From: Natronocalculus amylovorans
GTDB lineage: Archaea; Halobacteriota; Halobacteria; Halobacteriales; Haloferacaceae
Direction of reading: 5' to 3'
NCBI RefSeq assembly: GCF_023638035.1
Contig: NZ_JAKRVX010000005.1
Span: 62,001 to 126,000 of the forward strand
DNA length: 64,000 nt
The position numbers were made by a program, and so were the translations under genes. How positions within the stretch are numbered: the first letter of the stretch is position 1; every line of letters begins with the position of its first letter. Positions 17,498 through 26,226 of the stretch are shown here, in pieces. The notes beneath the pieces were generated by a model, which made no database searches, was not told the DNA's origin, and was given only the letters and a program-made list of their open reading frames with translations.

Positions 17498-19066
17498 TTA
17501 TTTTGACAGTGTCGTCCAGTCGGTCATGTGGGGAATGGCGTGGAGGTCGGGGCCGTCAACGTCCGCATCGGTTCCGATGACGTAATCTTTGTAATAGACC
17601 GGAATTGTCACCCCATCATCCATTACACGCTGTTGTACTTCGCGGTAAGCCTCGTGTTTGACATCTTCATCAAAAGCTGTATCACCCTGTTCGATGAGTT
17701 CGTCAACTTCTTCGCCGGGATTGACGACGCCGGTCCCCTCGCTCTCGTACTGGCCGACGTTGTCTCCGCCTTCGGAGTGATACATCACGTACACAAGGTA
17801 ATCGGCAGCCCCATTTATTGATCCCAGTTCGACAAACGCGAGATCCGCCTCGCCTCCGGTGTACTCGCCGAAGAAGGCAGCTGACTCGACCTGTTCGATT
17901 GCAATTTCAATGCCAATTTCGTTGTATCGGCGCTGCATTTCCTGTGCGATGAGTTGTTGTTCGGACTGATTGCCATCGATGATAAATCGAAGTTCTTCAC
18001 CGTCGTACTCCGATGTCTCGAGGAGCGCTCTAGCCTGATCCATATCCGTGTATTCCGGTAGTTCGTCGTGGGCAGACCACGGGATCACATTCGAGAATGG
18101 CGATCGTGCGGGCTCGCCAATCCCATCGAGTACCTCTTCGACAAGTTCGCGCTGATCGACCGCGTACTGCAGGGCCTTCCTGAGATCGGGGTCGCTCGTC
18201 ACCTCACGGTAGCGATTCACCATTACCATCCCAGTTCGAGGTTCCGTCTCGGTTCGAATCTTCAGATCGTCGTTTCTGGCGAGCTCACCGTAGCTCCCGC
18301 GAGGGAGGTCTAGTGCCACGTCAGTCTCTCCAGACTCAAGGCGAAGTGACCGCGTCTGGGGATCGGAGACGCCCTCGAAGATGAGCTGTGTTTCCGGGAC
18401 GGCCCTCCAGTAGTCGTCGAATCCTACTGCCTCAACAGGCTCGCCAGAGGTTACGCTTTCTGCAGCGTATGGGCCGGTTCCCACCGGATCATCCGCGTCT
18501 GGATGTTGAATACTTAGCAGCGGATGAGCGAGATTCCCGGGCGTCGCTGGTTCCGGCTGTGTCGTTTCGATCTCGAGGACATACTCGTCAACGGCCGTAA
18601 AACTGTCCGGCGTAAGGCGAGTAAAGCCGATGGGGCGAGCCTCGAGGATTGCTGACAGTGCGTCGCCAGCGAGCGACGCTGTCAGTTCGCTACCGTCGTG
18701 AAGTGTCACGTCATCGCGAATGGTGAAATGCCACGTCGTCTCGTCGACTACCTCCCAGCCTGTTGCCAGTCGTGGTTCAACCGACTGGAGGTCAGGTGGA
18801 GAGGCCGTCAGCGTTTCGTGGAATGGCGTGTAGTAGGGAACGACGCCACCGTACTCCCCCCAGTCACCGTCAGTCGGCTCGCTCGCCAGACTGATACGGA
18901 TCGTCCCCTCGGTTGAATCGCCTGCTGTAAGGCAACCAGCAATCGATGCAAAACCAACACCCGCCATTCCCGATACCAGAGTCCGGCGCGATACCGTAGC
19001 ACTATTTGATTTCTCTTCGCGGTCTCTGGGTGTCGTTAGATTGAACATTTGGGGTATACTTCTCAC
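17498..19066 (-). CDS. Tat-exported lipoprotein, solute-binding protein of an oligopeptide/nickel-type ABC transporter
   Basis: 522 aa, SBP_bac_5 (cluster C) family. The N-terminus holds a Tat motif (SRRTLVSGMAGVGF) and a lipobox ending in AGC near residue 45, so it is a membrane-anchored exported protein. Family landmarks include HETLTASPPDLQSVEPRLAT near 80-100, a VGTGPYAAES segment and ALQYAVDQRELVEEVLDGIG. First gene of the operon; an AT-rich promoter region lies at 19067-19140. The start could be the ATG at 19066 or the one at 19048. Substrate is undecided: peptides, nickel complexes or other small solutes are all transported by this class. Confidence 0.88.
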   Translation of the reverse strand: MRSIPQMFNLTTPRDREEKSNSATVSRRTLVSGMAGVGFASIAGCLTAGDSTEGTIRISLASEPTDGDWGEYGGVVPYYTPFHETLTASPPDLQSVEPRLATGWEVVDETTWHFTIRDDVTLHDGSELTASLAGDALSAILEARPIGFTRLTPDSFTAVDEYVLEIETTQPEPATPGNLAHPLLSIQHPDADDPVGTGPYAAESVTSGEPVEAVGFDDYWRAVPETQLIFEGVSDPQTRSLRLESGETDVALDLPRGSYGELARNDDLKIRTETEPRTGMVMVNRYREVTSDPDLRKALQYAVDQRELVEEVLDGIGEPARSPFSNVIPWSAHDELPEYTDMDQARALLETSEYDGEELRFIIDGNQSEQQLIAQEMQRRYNEIGIEIAIEQVESAAFFGEYTGGEADLAFVELGSINGAADYLVYVMYHSEGGDNVGQYESEGTGVVNPGEEVDELIEQGDTAFDEDVKHEAYREVQQRVMDDGVTIPVYYKDYVIGTDADVDGPDLHAIPHMTDWTTLSK

Positions 19067-19446
19067 CTATTTCATAAAATAATATTGAATATTAATAAAT
19101 ATAGCTAATTCAAAATCTATAGATAATAACATACTGCACATGGTCTGCCCTGATGCAGCCAAAAAATTGTTTGGGTAGTGTTCAAAAGTGCACTGGCCGG
19201 TTGTTCCACCTTGGTAGTGTGTGAACTATTTCTGCCTACTTCAATCGCCTTTGGTCGCTCCTTGAGGGCGGGGACTTAGCCTGTAAGAGTTAAAAACAGG
19301 ATTTTAACAGAGCCGCCTGAGTAATTGGGTGAAATGATCAGGCGTGTAGACAGCAAACGCCAGTTTAACCCTCTCGAACCTACCGTGGCTTAATAATTTC
19401 AAAACAAGATTATTAAAGCAAGCAGGCTAATATCATACAGAACTAA
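19067..19446. other. Intergenic DNA with one IS-end remnant
   Basis: AT-rich DNA next to the ABC operon, probably its promoter. At 19301-19314 stands ATTTTAACAGAGCC, an inverted copy of the recurring IS end with one change; no partner is evident. The last 60 bases before selO are AT-rich. No gene is seen. Confidence 0.4.
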
Positions 19447-20841
19447 ATGGCCTATTCATTCGACACCACTTACAAAAATTTAGACTCAAGCCTCTATTCC
19501 AGAGCAACCCCAAAAAATATCGCCAACCCTGAAACTTTGATTCTTAATGACGAGCTGTGTGCCGATCTGGGATTGGATACGGCTGATCTCAATGCAAAAA
19601 TCCTAGCAGGCCAAGACCTTTTAGAAGGACCAATCGCCCAAGCATATGCAGGTCACCAGTTTGGAAGTTTTACCCTCTTAGGCGATGGGAGAGCGATGAT
19701 ACTCGGCGAGCATGTACACGATGGCGAGAGATACGATATTCAATTGAAAGGGTCTGGTCGAACGCCATACTCTAGAAGAGGTGATGGTAGTGCAACTGTC
19801 AGTTCGATGCTCAGAGAGTATCTGTATTCATACGCGATGCAGAATCTACACATCAAAACATCGAGAAGTCTGGCAGTCGTCAAAACTGGCGAGGCAGTGA
19901 AACGACGACAGACAGAGCCCGGAGCCGTCCTTGTCCGAGTAATGAACAGTCACATTCGATACGGGACCTTCCAATATGTTGCAAGCCAAGCATCCGACGA
20001 ACTACCGCAATTCACGGACTATGTTATTGACAGACACTACCCCCAAATAAATGCAAACGATCGGAAATATCTGGATTTCTTCGATGCAGTCATGCAGTCG
20101 TCGATTGAGATGGTTGTTGATTGGCTGCGTGTCGGATTCATACATGGGGTTATGAATACGGACAATATGAGCATCGATGGCGAAACATTTGATTACGGAC
20201 CCTGTGCGTTCATGAATTACTACGATGAGGAGACGGTGTTCAGTTCGATCGATAAACAGGGACGATATGCATTCGGGAACCAGCGACCCATCTTGCGGTG
20301 GAATCTTGAGCGGCTCGCAGAGGCACTCCAACCACTGTGTGCACGATCAGCACTTACGTATGATGAACTCGAAGGCAAACTAGACGAATTTGAGGACCGG
20401 TTTGATGCACAATACTACGCAATGATGCGGAAGAAATTAGGGATAGACTCGGGCGGTCAAAGAGAACTTGTGGATGAATTTGTCGACTGGCTTCGCGACT
20501 CAAAAGCAGACTATACGAACACCTTCCTCGAGTTAGAGACACCGGGCTCATTTGATGACCCAGCTTACGCATCACCGGAATTCGAACAGATACGGGATCG
20601 CATAGCTGCTATTGGATTAGATGAGAAGCTAATGCAGCAAGCCAATCCACGCTATATTCCTCGCAACTACCTAGTAGAGGAGGCACTGTATCAGTATATG
20701 GAGACGGAGAATCTGTCGAAAATCAAGGAATTGTTGACTTTGTTACAAAATCCGTATACAACGAAAGAGATGGGATCACAATTCCAACAACCGCCTCCAC
20801 GAGAATTTGATACAGAGTATACCACGTTCTGTAATACGTGA
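19447..20841 (+). CDS. selO: SelO family pseudokinase protein adenylyltransferase
   Basis: 464 aa, near the usual SelO length. Landmarks: AYAGHQFGSFTLLGDGRAMI near residues 63-82, IQLKGSGRTPYSRRGDG near 98-114, LREYLYSYAM, and the C-lobe motif GFIHGVMNTDNMSIDGETFDYGPCAFM near 230-256 with the metal-binding Asn and Asp. SelO has an inverted-ATP kinase fold and transfers AMP to protein Ser/Thr/Tyr, with a role in redox stress in studied organisms. The archaeal form lacks the terminal selenocysteine, and none is seen here. More AT-rich than the adjacent ABC operon and standing alone between IS debris, so likely acquired. An older bacterial-type N-terminus is intact. Confidence 0.9.
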   Translation: MAYSFDTTYKNLDSSLYSRATPKNIANPETLILNDELCADLGLDTADLNAKILAGQDLLEGPIAQAYAGHQFGSFTLLGDGRAMILGEHVHDGERYDIQLKGSGRTPYSRRGDGSATVSSMLREYLYSYAMQNLHIKTSRSLAVVKTGEAVKRRQTEPGAVLVRVMNSHIRYGTFQYVASQASDELPQFTDYVIDRHYPQINANDRKYLDFFDAVMQSSIEMVVDWLRVGFIHGVMNTDNMSIDGETFDYGPCAFMNYYDEETVFSSIDKQGRYAFGNQRPILRWNLERLAEALQPLCARSALTYDELEGKLDEFEDRFDAQYYAMMRKKLGIDSGGQRELVDEFVDWLRDSKADYTNTFLELETPGSFDDPAYASPEFEQIRDRIAAIGLDEKLMQQANPRYIPRNYLVEEALYQYMETENLSKIKELLTLLQNPYTTKEMGSQFQQPPPREFDTEYTTFCNT

Positions 20842-20874
20842 GCAGATCTTACGAAAATTGACATCTCCACCGAT

Positions 20875-20963
20875 TTTAGCTGAGTTGAGGTGCTGTATTC
20901 TCTCCCTGCTTGCGCCTTCAGCGCTCGTTGAGGAAGGGGGCTTAGCAGCTCAACTCAGCTAAA
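20875..20963. repeat. 15-bp perfect inverted repeat (IS200-like end remnant)
   Basis: TTTAGCTGAGTTGAG at 20875-20889 and CTCAACTCAGCTAAA at 20949-20963 are perfect complements around a 59-base interior. TTGACATCTCC just before (20859-20870) resembles the tip of the IS1341-type right end. The transcript would fold into a long hairpin. No gene is present between 20842 and the IS at 20979. Confidence 0.5.
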
Positions 20964-20978
20964 CCGCGACGCGGTGTT

Positions 20979-21974
20979 ACAACCACGCTCTTGGGTAGAA
21001 GATTGTTGGTCAAGTCTTGGCAGTAGCTGGAAGTCACAGAGGACAAGGGTGACACGAACGTGTCACCCGACAAACGATGTTCCCAATCAAGACGTTTGTC
21101 TCGGAGCGTCGGGCTGCGAACCTGCTTCGACAGGTTCGCTGGCGTGACGGCGTCTATTGCCCATGCTGCCGTGGCGAATCCGTGATTCGGTACGGCAGCT
21201 ATCGAGTGTTCCAGCGCTACCGGTGTAAAAATTGCGACCGTACGTTCAACGATCAAACAGGCACGGTTTTTGAGGACTCAGCAGTTGCTCTCAGAAAATG
21301 GTTTTTCGCGGTCTACACCTATATCCGCTTCAACACGAGTCTTAGACAGTTTGACGTGGAAATCGGCGTTGTCCTACAAGACGATCTACCGGCGCGTCCA
21401 GCGCTTCCTACGGGCGCTGGACGCACTTCTTCCACATCTCGAAGGTCCTGTTGAGACCGACGAACTGTACGTAAAAGCCGGACTCAAAGGCCGCGAGCGC
21501 GACCAGCCGTCACGCTCGCGTGGAACATACAACAAGGACAAGCCACCCGTGTTCATTCTCGCAGATCGTGGCACCGGTGAACGGCACGTGATCCCAGCGA
21601 AAGACGCCGATGAATCGACAGTCCGACTCCTGCTGGCTAACCGCCAACAGGAGTCTTTGACAGTCTATACTGACGGCTTTCGGGCGTATGAAGCACTTGA
21701 AAAGACGACGCATTCACTCGTGAATACGTCGTCCATGGCGACGGCGAGTACGTTGATGGAGACGTTCACGTGAACACTTGCGAGAGCCACAGATCGCTGG
21801 TGCGATCGTGGCTCTCTCCTCATCGAGGAGTCTCCAAGGACAAACTGACGCCGTATCTGAGAGCGTTTCAGCTTAAACGTGAGGTGTTCAGAAAACCAGG
21901 AAAAGAAGCTCTAAAAAATATCCTTGAAGCTGCACTATGACTCACCAACAATCTACGCCACAAGAGCGTTGATG
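20979..21974 (+). mobile_element. IS1595/ISH4-like insertion sequence with decayed transposase
   Basis: About 1.0 kb. The left end has ACAACCACGCTCTTG then GGTAGAAGATTGTTGG (20979-21009). The right end, read inverted from 21974, has ACATCAACGCTCTTG then TGGCGTAGATTGTTGG. These are imperfect terminal inverted repeats of about 31 bases. The transposase inside is frameshifted. No target duplication was found. The right end abuts the orphan TnpB end at 21975. Confidence 0.65.
21077..21940 (+). pseudogene. ISXO2/IS1595-type transposase with two frameshifts
   Basis: The N-terminal part (from 21077) has a zinc ribbon with YCPCCRGES and RCKNCDRTF. The frame shifts near 21355-21375, after which YKTIYRRVQRFLRAL and the catalytic segment VETDELYVKAG continue. 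ILADRGTGER and VYTDGFRAYEAL supply the next acidic residue. A second shift near 21718 restores EYVDGDVHVNTCESH and the conserved C-terminus ending NILEAAL at 21940. Both shifts would need repair for activity, so this copy is dead unless programmed frameshifting occurs. Confidence 0.8.
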
Positions 21975-21983
21975 TGACATCCT

Positions 21984-22259
21984 CCCACGACTGAAGTCCT
22001 GTCTCTTACCCATAAGTTCGCCGAGTCTCAAACAGTCGTTTCAGACGTTGTCTCCCCAGATCTACTGTTGAAAGAGCAACATGAAGAGAGGTTCGAGCGG
22101 TGAGATCGGCGATCGAGGGGGTGCTGAATGTGGACAAGCGAGATCGCCAAAATCGTTCCACAAGACTGTTCTCTCCGTAGACCTCGGGGTTTTCAGTCAT
22201 ATTCACCAAGATCGATACTGGTTCGATTTGTGGGTAAGAGACAGGACTAAAGCCGTGGG
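21984..22259. repeat. 276-bp inverted-repeat element built from TnpB-type ends
   Basis: The arms at 21984-22012 and 22231-22259 are 29 bases each and match inverted at 25 positions (outer CCCACGACTGAAG against CCCACGGCTTTAG, inner TCCTGTCTCTTACCCA). The left arm continues outward into GGAGGATGTCA, the IS1341 right-end tip. The interior holds a 67-codon minus frame without recognised family. It may be a palindromic MITE or two head-to-head ends. The following 22260-22606 has no gene but the first copy of a direct repeat (22441). Confidence 0.5.
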
Positions 22260-22440
22260 TTTTCTCGCCTAATCTGTATAAATAGTTCCACCCTGCGGCT
22301 GGGGTGTGCCCCTATAGGTGAATCAAGCTTCAAATCATTTTAATATAACCACTCAATCTGATGGACGACTGTTCGTGAGCGTGCAAAATGGACCAGATGG
22401 ACTCGGAGCTCTTTGTGTGTTGGAAACAGAGGAACTTATC

Positions 22441-22468
22441 AATCTCAATATTAAGATTAAGATTAAGG
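22441..22468 (+). repeat. Direct repeat flanking the PIN toxin module, copy 1
   Basis: AATCTCAATATTAAGATTAA then GATTAAGG. The copy at 23421-23448 matches 25 of 28 bases. The preceding ~60 bases share GCGTGCAAA and TTTGTxTGTT blocks in the same order. The copies lie 980 bases apart and enclose the whole toxin-antitoxin pair. Confidence 0.55.
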
Positions 22469-22606
22469 TTATCCTCTGTCGACCACCGGTCTAATCGACG
22501 ACTTTGGGTAAGAGAATACCACACCATTCGCTTCGTGTATCTTGGATATATATGTCCATAGCTCACGAGAGTAATAGCTAATACAGTACAGTGAGAATTC
22601 CCATGT

Positions 22607-22978
22607 ATGTCTGAATCAAATCGGGATGGAGGTGGACGGTACTCACCATCGGTCACAGACGCCGACATTCTTGGGATTCTTGAACGGGCATCTGCACCGG
22701 TGATGACTGCCACTGAAATCGCAGATGAGCTCCCAATTGGGCGGAGTGCTGTTCGAAAGCGACTCGTCGACCTGCACGAACGAGGAACAGTCGAACGAAA
22801 AAGCGTTGGTGCTCGATCAGTCGTCTGGTGGATCGTCGACGAAGACGATGAGACTCCAGATTTCAAAAGCGGATTTGGGTCATTCGCTGAAACTGATCTC
22901 GAAGAGCAGGTTGAGAAAGCAAGTGACGAGTTCGACCAGGGGGTCGAGGAGCGACAAGATGCTTTGTTTGGACACTAG
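22607..22978 (+). CDS. Winged-helix antitoxin-type regulator paired with a PIN toxin
   Basis: 123 aa. A winged helix occupies residues about 15-80 (DADILGILERASAPVMTATE, then IADELPIGRSAVRKRLVDLH). The acidic C-terminal tail (ETDLEEQVEKASDEFDQG) could wrap the toxin, as antitoxin tails do. The stop lies inside the PIN gene, overlapping it by 20 bases, so the two are coupled. This differs from usual ribbon-helix VapB partners, but winged-helix partners of PIN proteins are common in haloarchaea. It likely represses its own promoter in the AT-rich DNA upstream. Confidence 0.75.
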   Translation: MSESNRDGGGRYSPSVTDADILGILERASAPVMTATEIADELPIGRSAVRKRLVDLHERGTVERKSVGARSVVWWIVDEDDETPDFKSGFGSFAETDLEEQVEKASDEFDQGVEERQDALFGH

Positions 22979-23363
22979 CTTTCTCATTGACTACCTTCAT
23001 GGTCGAGATCACGCACTGACGTTTCTCGAAGAGCGACCAAATGCTGAGTACGGTGTTCCAACGCTGGCATTGTGGGAACTCTATGCCGGGGCAGAACGAT
23101 CTGATAAGAAGGGAGATTCGATTGCAGCGATTGATGACTCGCTCGATTGGATCGATGTGATCGGATTCAGTCGAAGTGCAGCCCAAGAAGGTGCTCGGAT
23201 TCGCGCTCGGCTATTCGATCAGGGTACACAAATCAATGCAGTTGATGTCCTCATAGCGGGTGTTGCTCGAGATAGTGGCGCAGACCTTGTCGCGATGGAT
23301 CGAGATTTCGACAATGTTGACGGACTCCATGTTCTCTATCCCAACGATCTGTATTCGAAGTAA
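22959..23363 (+). CDS. VapC-type PIN-domain ribonuclease toxin
   Basis: 134 aa from the ATG at 22959. The PIN acidic residues are visible: Asp in LCLDTSFLIDYL, Glu in LALWELYAG, Asp in INAVDVLIAGVA and Asp in VAMDRDFDNV. PIN toxins are metal-dependent RNases, often cutting tRNA or rRNA. The gene overlaps its antitoxin-type partner. Complete and probably active. Enclosed by the direct repeats at 22441 and 23421. Confidence 0.88.
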   Translation: MLCLDTSFLIDYLHGRDHALTFLEERPNAEYGVPTLALWELYAGAERSDKKGDSIAAIDDSLDWIDVIGFSRSAAQEGARIRARLFDQGTQINAVDVLIAGVARDSGADLVAMDRDFDNVDGLHVLYPNDLYSK

Positions 23364-23420
23364 TTGGCTTGGATAACTCTGTGTGTGCGTGCAAATGGAT
23401 TTTGTCTGTTACAGCTAGTT

Positions 23421-23448
23421 AATCTTAATATTAAGAGTAAGATTAGGG
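23421..23448 (+). repeat. Direct repeat flanking the PIN toxin module, copy 2
   Basis: AATCTTAATATTAAGAGTAA then GATTAGGG, 25 of 28 bases identical to 22441-22468. DNA from 23449 to 23772 has no gene I can support. Confidence 0.55.
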
Positions 23449-23772
23449 TCAAATCGGACGCAAGAGGGATATTATCCTCGAATGTCTCCTTGTCGAGGTC
23501 CTCGAACATAAGATGAGAAACAGTTGGTCGCACGTAGTAGTGATTCGTGCAAAGCGAGTCGTTCCAAGCATCGCTGGGCTTGATGCACAAGAGTTGCGAC
23601 TATTATTTTTCGTCTCTGTCGGGGTGACAACGGGCGTTATGAAGCACGACCTGGCTCAATCAGCTGATGAAGGCAACAAGACTAGATTGCTACATACATT
23701 CTCTGTGCTACTAACGCAGATCTATTACGATCGTAGCACACACACCTTTTTTGACGAGTTAAAACAGCCAAC

Positions 23773-23915
23773 TCACTGCAAATTCAGTGCTTCGTCTACC
23801 ATCTCGGGGATAATCCGTAGATCATACAGGTAGTAGCTGCCGCTACTAATACCGTCGTTTCGTACGTCAGCTTCGACGAACCCTTTCTGTCGCAACTGAC
23901 TGATTCGATCGTGAA
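23773..23915 (-). pseudogene. 3' fragment of a winged-helix protein
   Basis: The minus strand reads HDRISQLRQKGFVEADVRND then GISSGSYYLYDLRIIPEMV to a stop at 23773-23775. The style is that of a haloarchaeal winged helix. It is cut abruptly at about 23915, where a different gene fragment begins on the other strand. Confidence 0.5.
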
Positions 23916-24047
23916 GAAGCAGTGCTCGTCATCCAAGCAGCGGGTGATGATCTCACGGAATACGAAGCAACTCATGCGATCGACCAGTTGTTGAGCTGTG
24001 GGTGGATATACGAGGTTGATGGTGAGATCAGAATTACTGAGCCGTAA
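23913..24047 (+). pseudogene. 3' fragment of a second small regulator-like protein
   Basis: Forty-four codons without a start: EEAVLVIQAAGDDLTEYEAT, then AIDQLLSCGWIYEVDGEIRI to TAA at 24045-24047. It looks like the C-terminal half of a helix-turn-helix or DUF protein. It meets the preceding fragment head to head within a few bases, so a deletion or recombination joint lies at about 23914. Confidence 0.5.
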
Positions 24048-24182
24048 GCCGTAGGGACGCAATGTTATCTGATCCAGCATTGTAGCCCACAAATAAGGAC
24101 CAAACTGTTGTTTCGAACCGTTACCCGACCGATCAGATCGCCTCTGCATCCTCCCCGTTCCAAGTTGCCAAGTGGAAACAAG

Positions 24183-24596
24183 TCAGTGACCGATCGAACT
24201 GTTATACATTGTCTCGAATTCTTGCTCACCACGGATCAGCTCGTCGACACCGTTTGTGAGTGTCACGTATCCGAATACTGTTGCTCGATAGTACGTATAC
24301 AAACCATCTTGTCCTCGTTCGGTACGCTGACGTTTTTCGACAAGAGCAACATCGACGAGTTTGTTAAGGTGATAGTGGAGAGTACTATCGTCAATATCCA
24401 TTACTTTTTCCAGCTCTTTGGGGCTCATTTCATCGCTGTGAACGAGGCGGTAGAGGATTTCGTACCGAGTACGGTGCCCAACCGCAGCGTGCATCCCAAG
24501 GTACTCCTCAAGACTGAGGACGCTACTTTCGGGTAGCAAATCTTCTGGATCTTCCGGAAACCCACCTTCGGAAGTTTGCGTTCGATTTGTAGCCAT
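24183..24596 (-). CDS. ArsR-like winged-helix regulator divergent from a DUF7509-like gene
   Basis: 137 aa from the ATG at 24596 (MATNRTQTSEGG). Winged helix at residues about 35-100: AAVGHRTRYEILYRLVHSDE, SPKELEKVMDIDDSTLHYHL, KLVDVALVEKRQ. C-terminus ends with a conserved-looking ELIRGEQEFETMYNSS. It faces the gene at 24695 across a 98-base AT-rich region, so it probably controls both. In haloarchaea I recall this wHTH type commonly beside DUF7509 proteins. The ligand is unknown. A longer start at 24653 is possible but less likely. Confidence 0.8.
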   Translation of the reverse strand: MATNRTQTSEGGFPEDPEDLLPESSVLSLEEYLGMHAAVGHRTRYEILYRLVHSDEMSPKELEKVMDIDDSTLHYHLNKLVDVALVEKRQRTERGQDGLYTYYRATVFGYVTLTNGVDELIRGEQEFETMYNSSIGH

Positions 24597-24694
24597 CTTT
24601 GGTTCTATTACGTATGGGTGACTTTTAGCTTTTCTCAAGCCAACAATTCTCAAAAAAAGGACTTTTTAAATACTAACAGTGAACATGACCGTGT

Positions 24695-25315
24695 ATGTCT
24701 GTCGATATATCGCGTGACCTGATTGTCGAACAATTAGGAGACGTGACTTACGATCGGTTTCTCTTTTACTTAATGGGACCATACAAATCGTTCAACCTCA
24801 ACTACGTTCTTAGCGAGAAAGAGCGCCAAGAAATTAACGTAGAAGACCTTCCGGGTCCGTTCCGTCGATTATTTCAAAGCAAAGATGAGATCGACGCAGC
24901 ACAAGCACTCTTACGACGGATACAGGGTGAACTTCGCGTGAAACCAGGAGTGAACGCCTTTCTCGCCCTCGATATTGACGTGGATACCGATGATGTAGAC
25001 GCAGCAACTCAGAGTATCGAATATACGAGGTACAGCAATGCAACTGCGTTTATTTTACCGTTTCTTGGACACAACTTTGGCGTCGGAGAAGAAGCTGGAA
25101 GTATTCTTGAGGCACTTTCAGAAACACATGGAGATCGGCTATTCTTTGTTCACGAGAACAATGTTACGAGTGCCATGATACGGTCGGCACAGGTACGATG
25201 GGACCTACGGGTGGAAACATATGAGACAGAGTCAGAACTTGTTTCAAAACTTCGGATATTCACCGCGGGTATTATGCACCGAGAGCGTCGCGGCGATCTC
25301 GATCTGTTAGACTGA
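24695..25315 (+). CDS. Haloarchaeal DUF7509-like protein, possible TIR/deoxyribosyltransferase-like fold
   Basis: 206 aa. The N-terminus reads MSVDISRDLIVEQLGDVTYD, then FYLMGPYKSFN. A conserved central block, ATAFILPFLGHNFGVGEEAG, is followed by RLFFVHENN. The GPYK start, the strand pattern and the GVGEEAG turn with a Glu recall the Rossmann-like fold of TIR or nucleoside 2-deoxyribosyltransferase proteins, where a Glu in this position is catalytic. That comparison is mine and unproved. The gene is divergent from the wHTH at 24596. Family name DUF7509 is from memory. Confidence 0.65.
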   Translation: MSVDISRDLIVEQLGDVTYDRFLFYLMGPYKSFNLNYVLSEKERQEINVEDLPGPFRRLFQSKDEIDAAQALLRRIQGELRVKPGVNAFLALDIDVDTDDVDAATQSIEYTRYSNATAFILPFLGHNFGVGEEAGSILEALSETHGDRLFFVHENNVTSAMIRSAQVRWDLRVETYETESELVSKLRIFTAGIMHRERRGDLDLLD

Positions 25316-25412
25316 CTTTTTAATACAAAAACGGTGCTGAGCGTCATGTGCTCAAATTTTGGACATACAACGACCTTATTTCACACCTTACACCACTTCC
25401 TCTGTTGGTAAT

Positions 25413-25592
25413 TCAAACGATCGCAACGACTACGTCGTCGTTTTTATCCTCGATTGATTCCTCAAACACTTCTTCAGGATTGTCTGGCGTGTCATCTATT
25501 GATGCTGCAAACAGATATCGCCATTCACCATCCTCGGTCGCAAGTATCCAAACAATCTCGTCTTCGGCTGGGTCATCAACTGTAACTGCGAT
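25413..25592 (-). pseudogene. Fragment of a paralogue of the acidic lipoprotein at 32740
   Basis: The minus strand reads DDPAEDEIVWILATEDGEWR, then YLFAASIDDTPDNPEEVFEE to a stop at 25413. The intact lipoprotein has EDDMVWMMATEDGEWRYLFA at the matching place. Only about 60 codons remain, and no signal peptide is left. A plus-strand frame running through here is antisense. Confidence 0.65.
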
Positions 25593-25593
25593 C

Positions 25594-25911
25594 TATGAGC
25601 ATACGCGTGAGATATCCCGTGAAATCAACCACCGTGTACTGAAACTACAGAGCCCAAATGCTCAGATCGAAATCGTTTGGTTTGAGAACGGTGACTTCTC
25701 GCTCCATTACCACGAAGATCATGAGCAAGGACAATTTGATCATCGATGGGACCGCCATCCATCAGATCACAACGCTCGTGACCACATCCACCTTGGTCTA
25801 AATGCACTAACACCTGGAGGTGATTTATTTCATCCCAGCGATTGGCGTGACGTTCTCTCAGTGGCTCTCTCCGAGGTTGAAGCCCGTCAACGTGCATTTT
25901 GGGAGGAATAA
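25594..25911 (+). pseudogene. C-terminal fragment of a haloarchaeal DUF protein (GDFSLHYHE type)
   Basis: About 105 codons: EHTREISREINHRVLKLQSP, then IVWFENGDFSLHYHEDHEQG, DHRWDRHPSDHN, and FWEE at the stop. The HYHE/DHRWDRHPS pattern belongs to a family I have seen in haloarchaea but cannot name with certainty. The N-terminus is missing; the fragment joins antisense lipoprotein debris at about 25593. From 25912 to 26226 no gene can be supported. Confidence 0.55.
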
Positions 25912-26226
25912 AAAGACCAATCAACTCAAACGGTTACGCCGGGAGCAGGGCCGCGCACGATTTCACCCCAAGCCGATCGTAACCTTGCGTATGGATTGAT
26001 TGAAATTCGTCGAATCATTAGTACGCTGGAACTATCTACCTCGATTCGTGATGAATACACAGCGCGAAGGTCGCAACGACCGAAAACTGGTCTCCTATGA
26101 GATGATAGGTCGATATCTGCACTGTATCAACCAATTTAATACTTCGCAATCAGCTGGAATTTGGCCGTTAAAACGGTAGATTCGTAGCCGTTCGGTCTCG
26201 GCCGAGAGGGTCTCTTGCTACCGCAT

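Noticed and set aside
22006-22209. 67-codon minus-strand frame between inverted arms
   Set aside because: Begins within the repeat arm and shows no known domain; treated as part of a MITE-like element.
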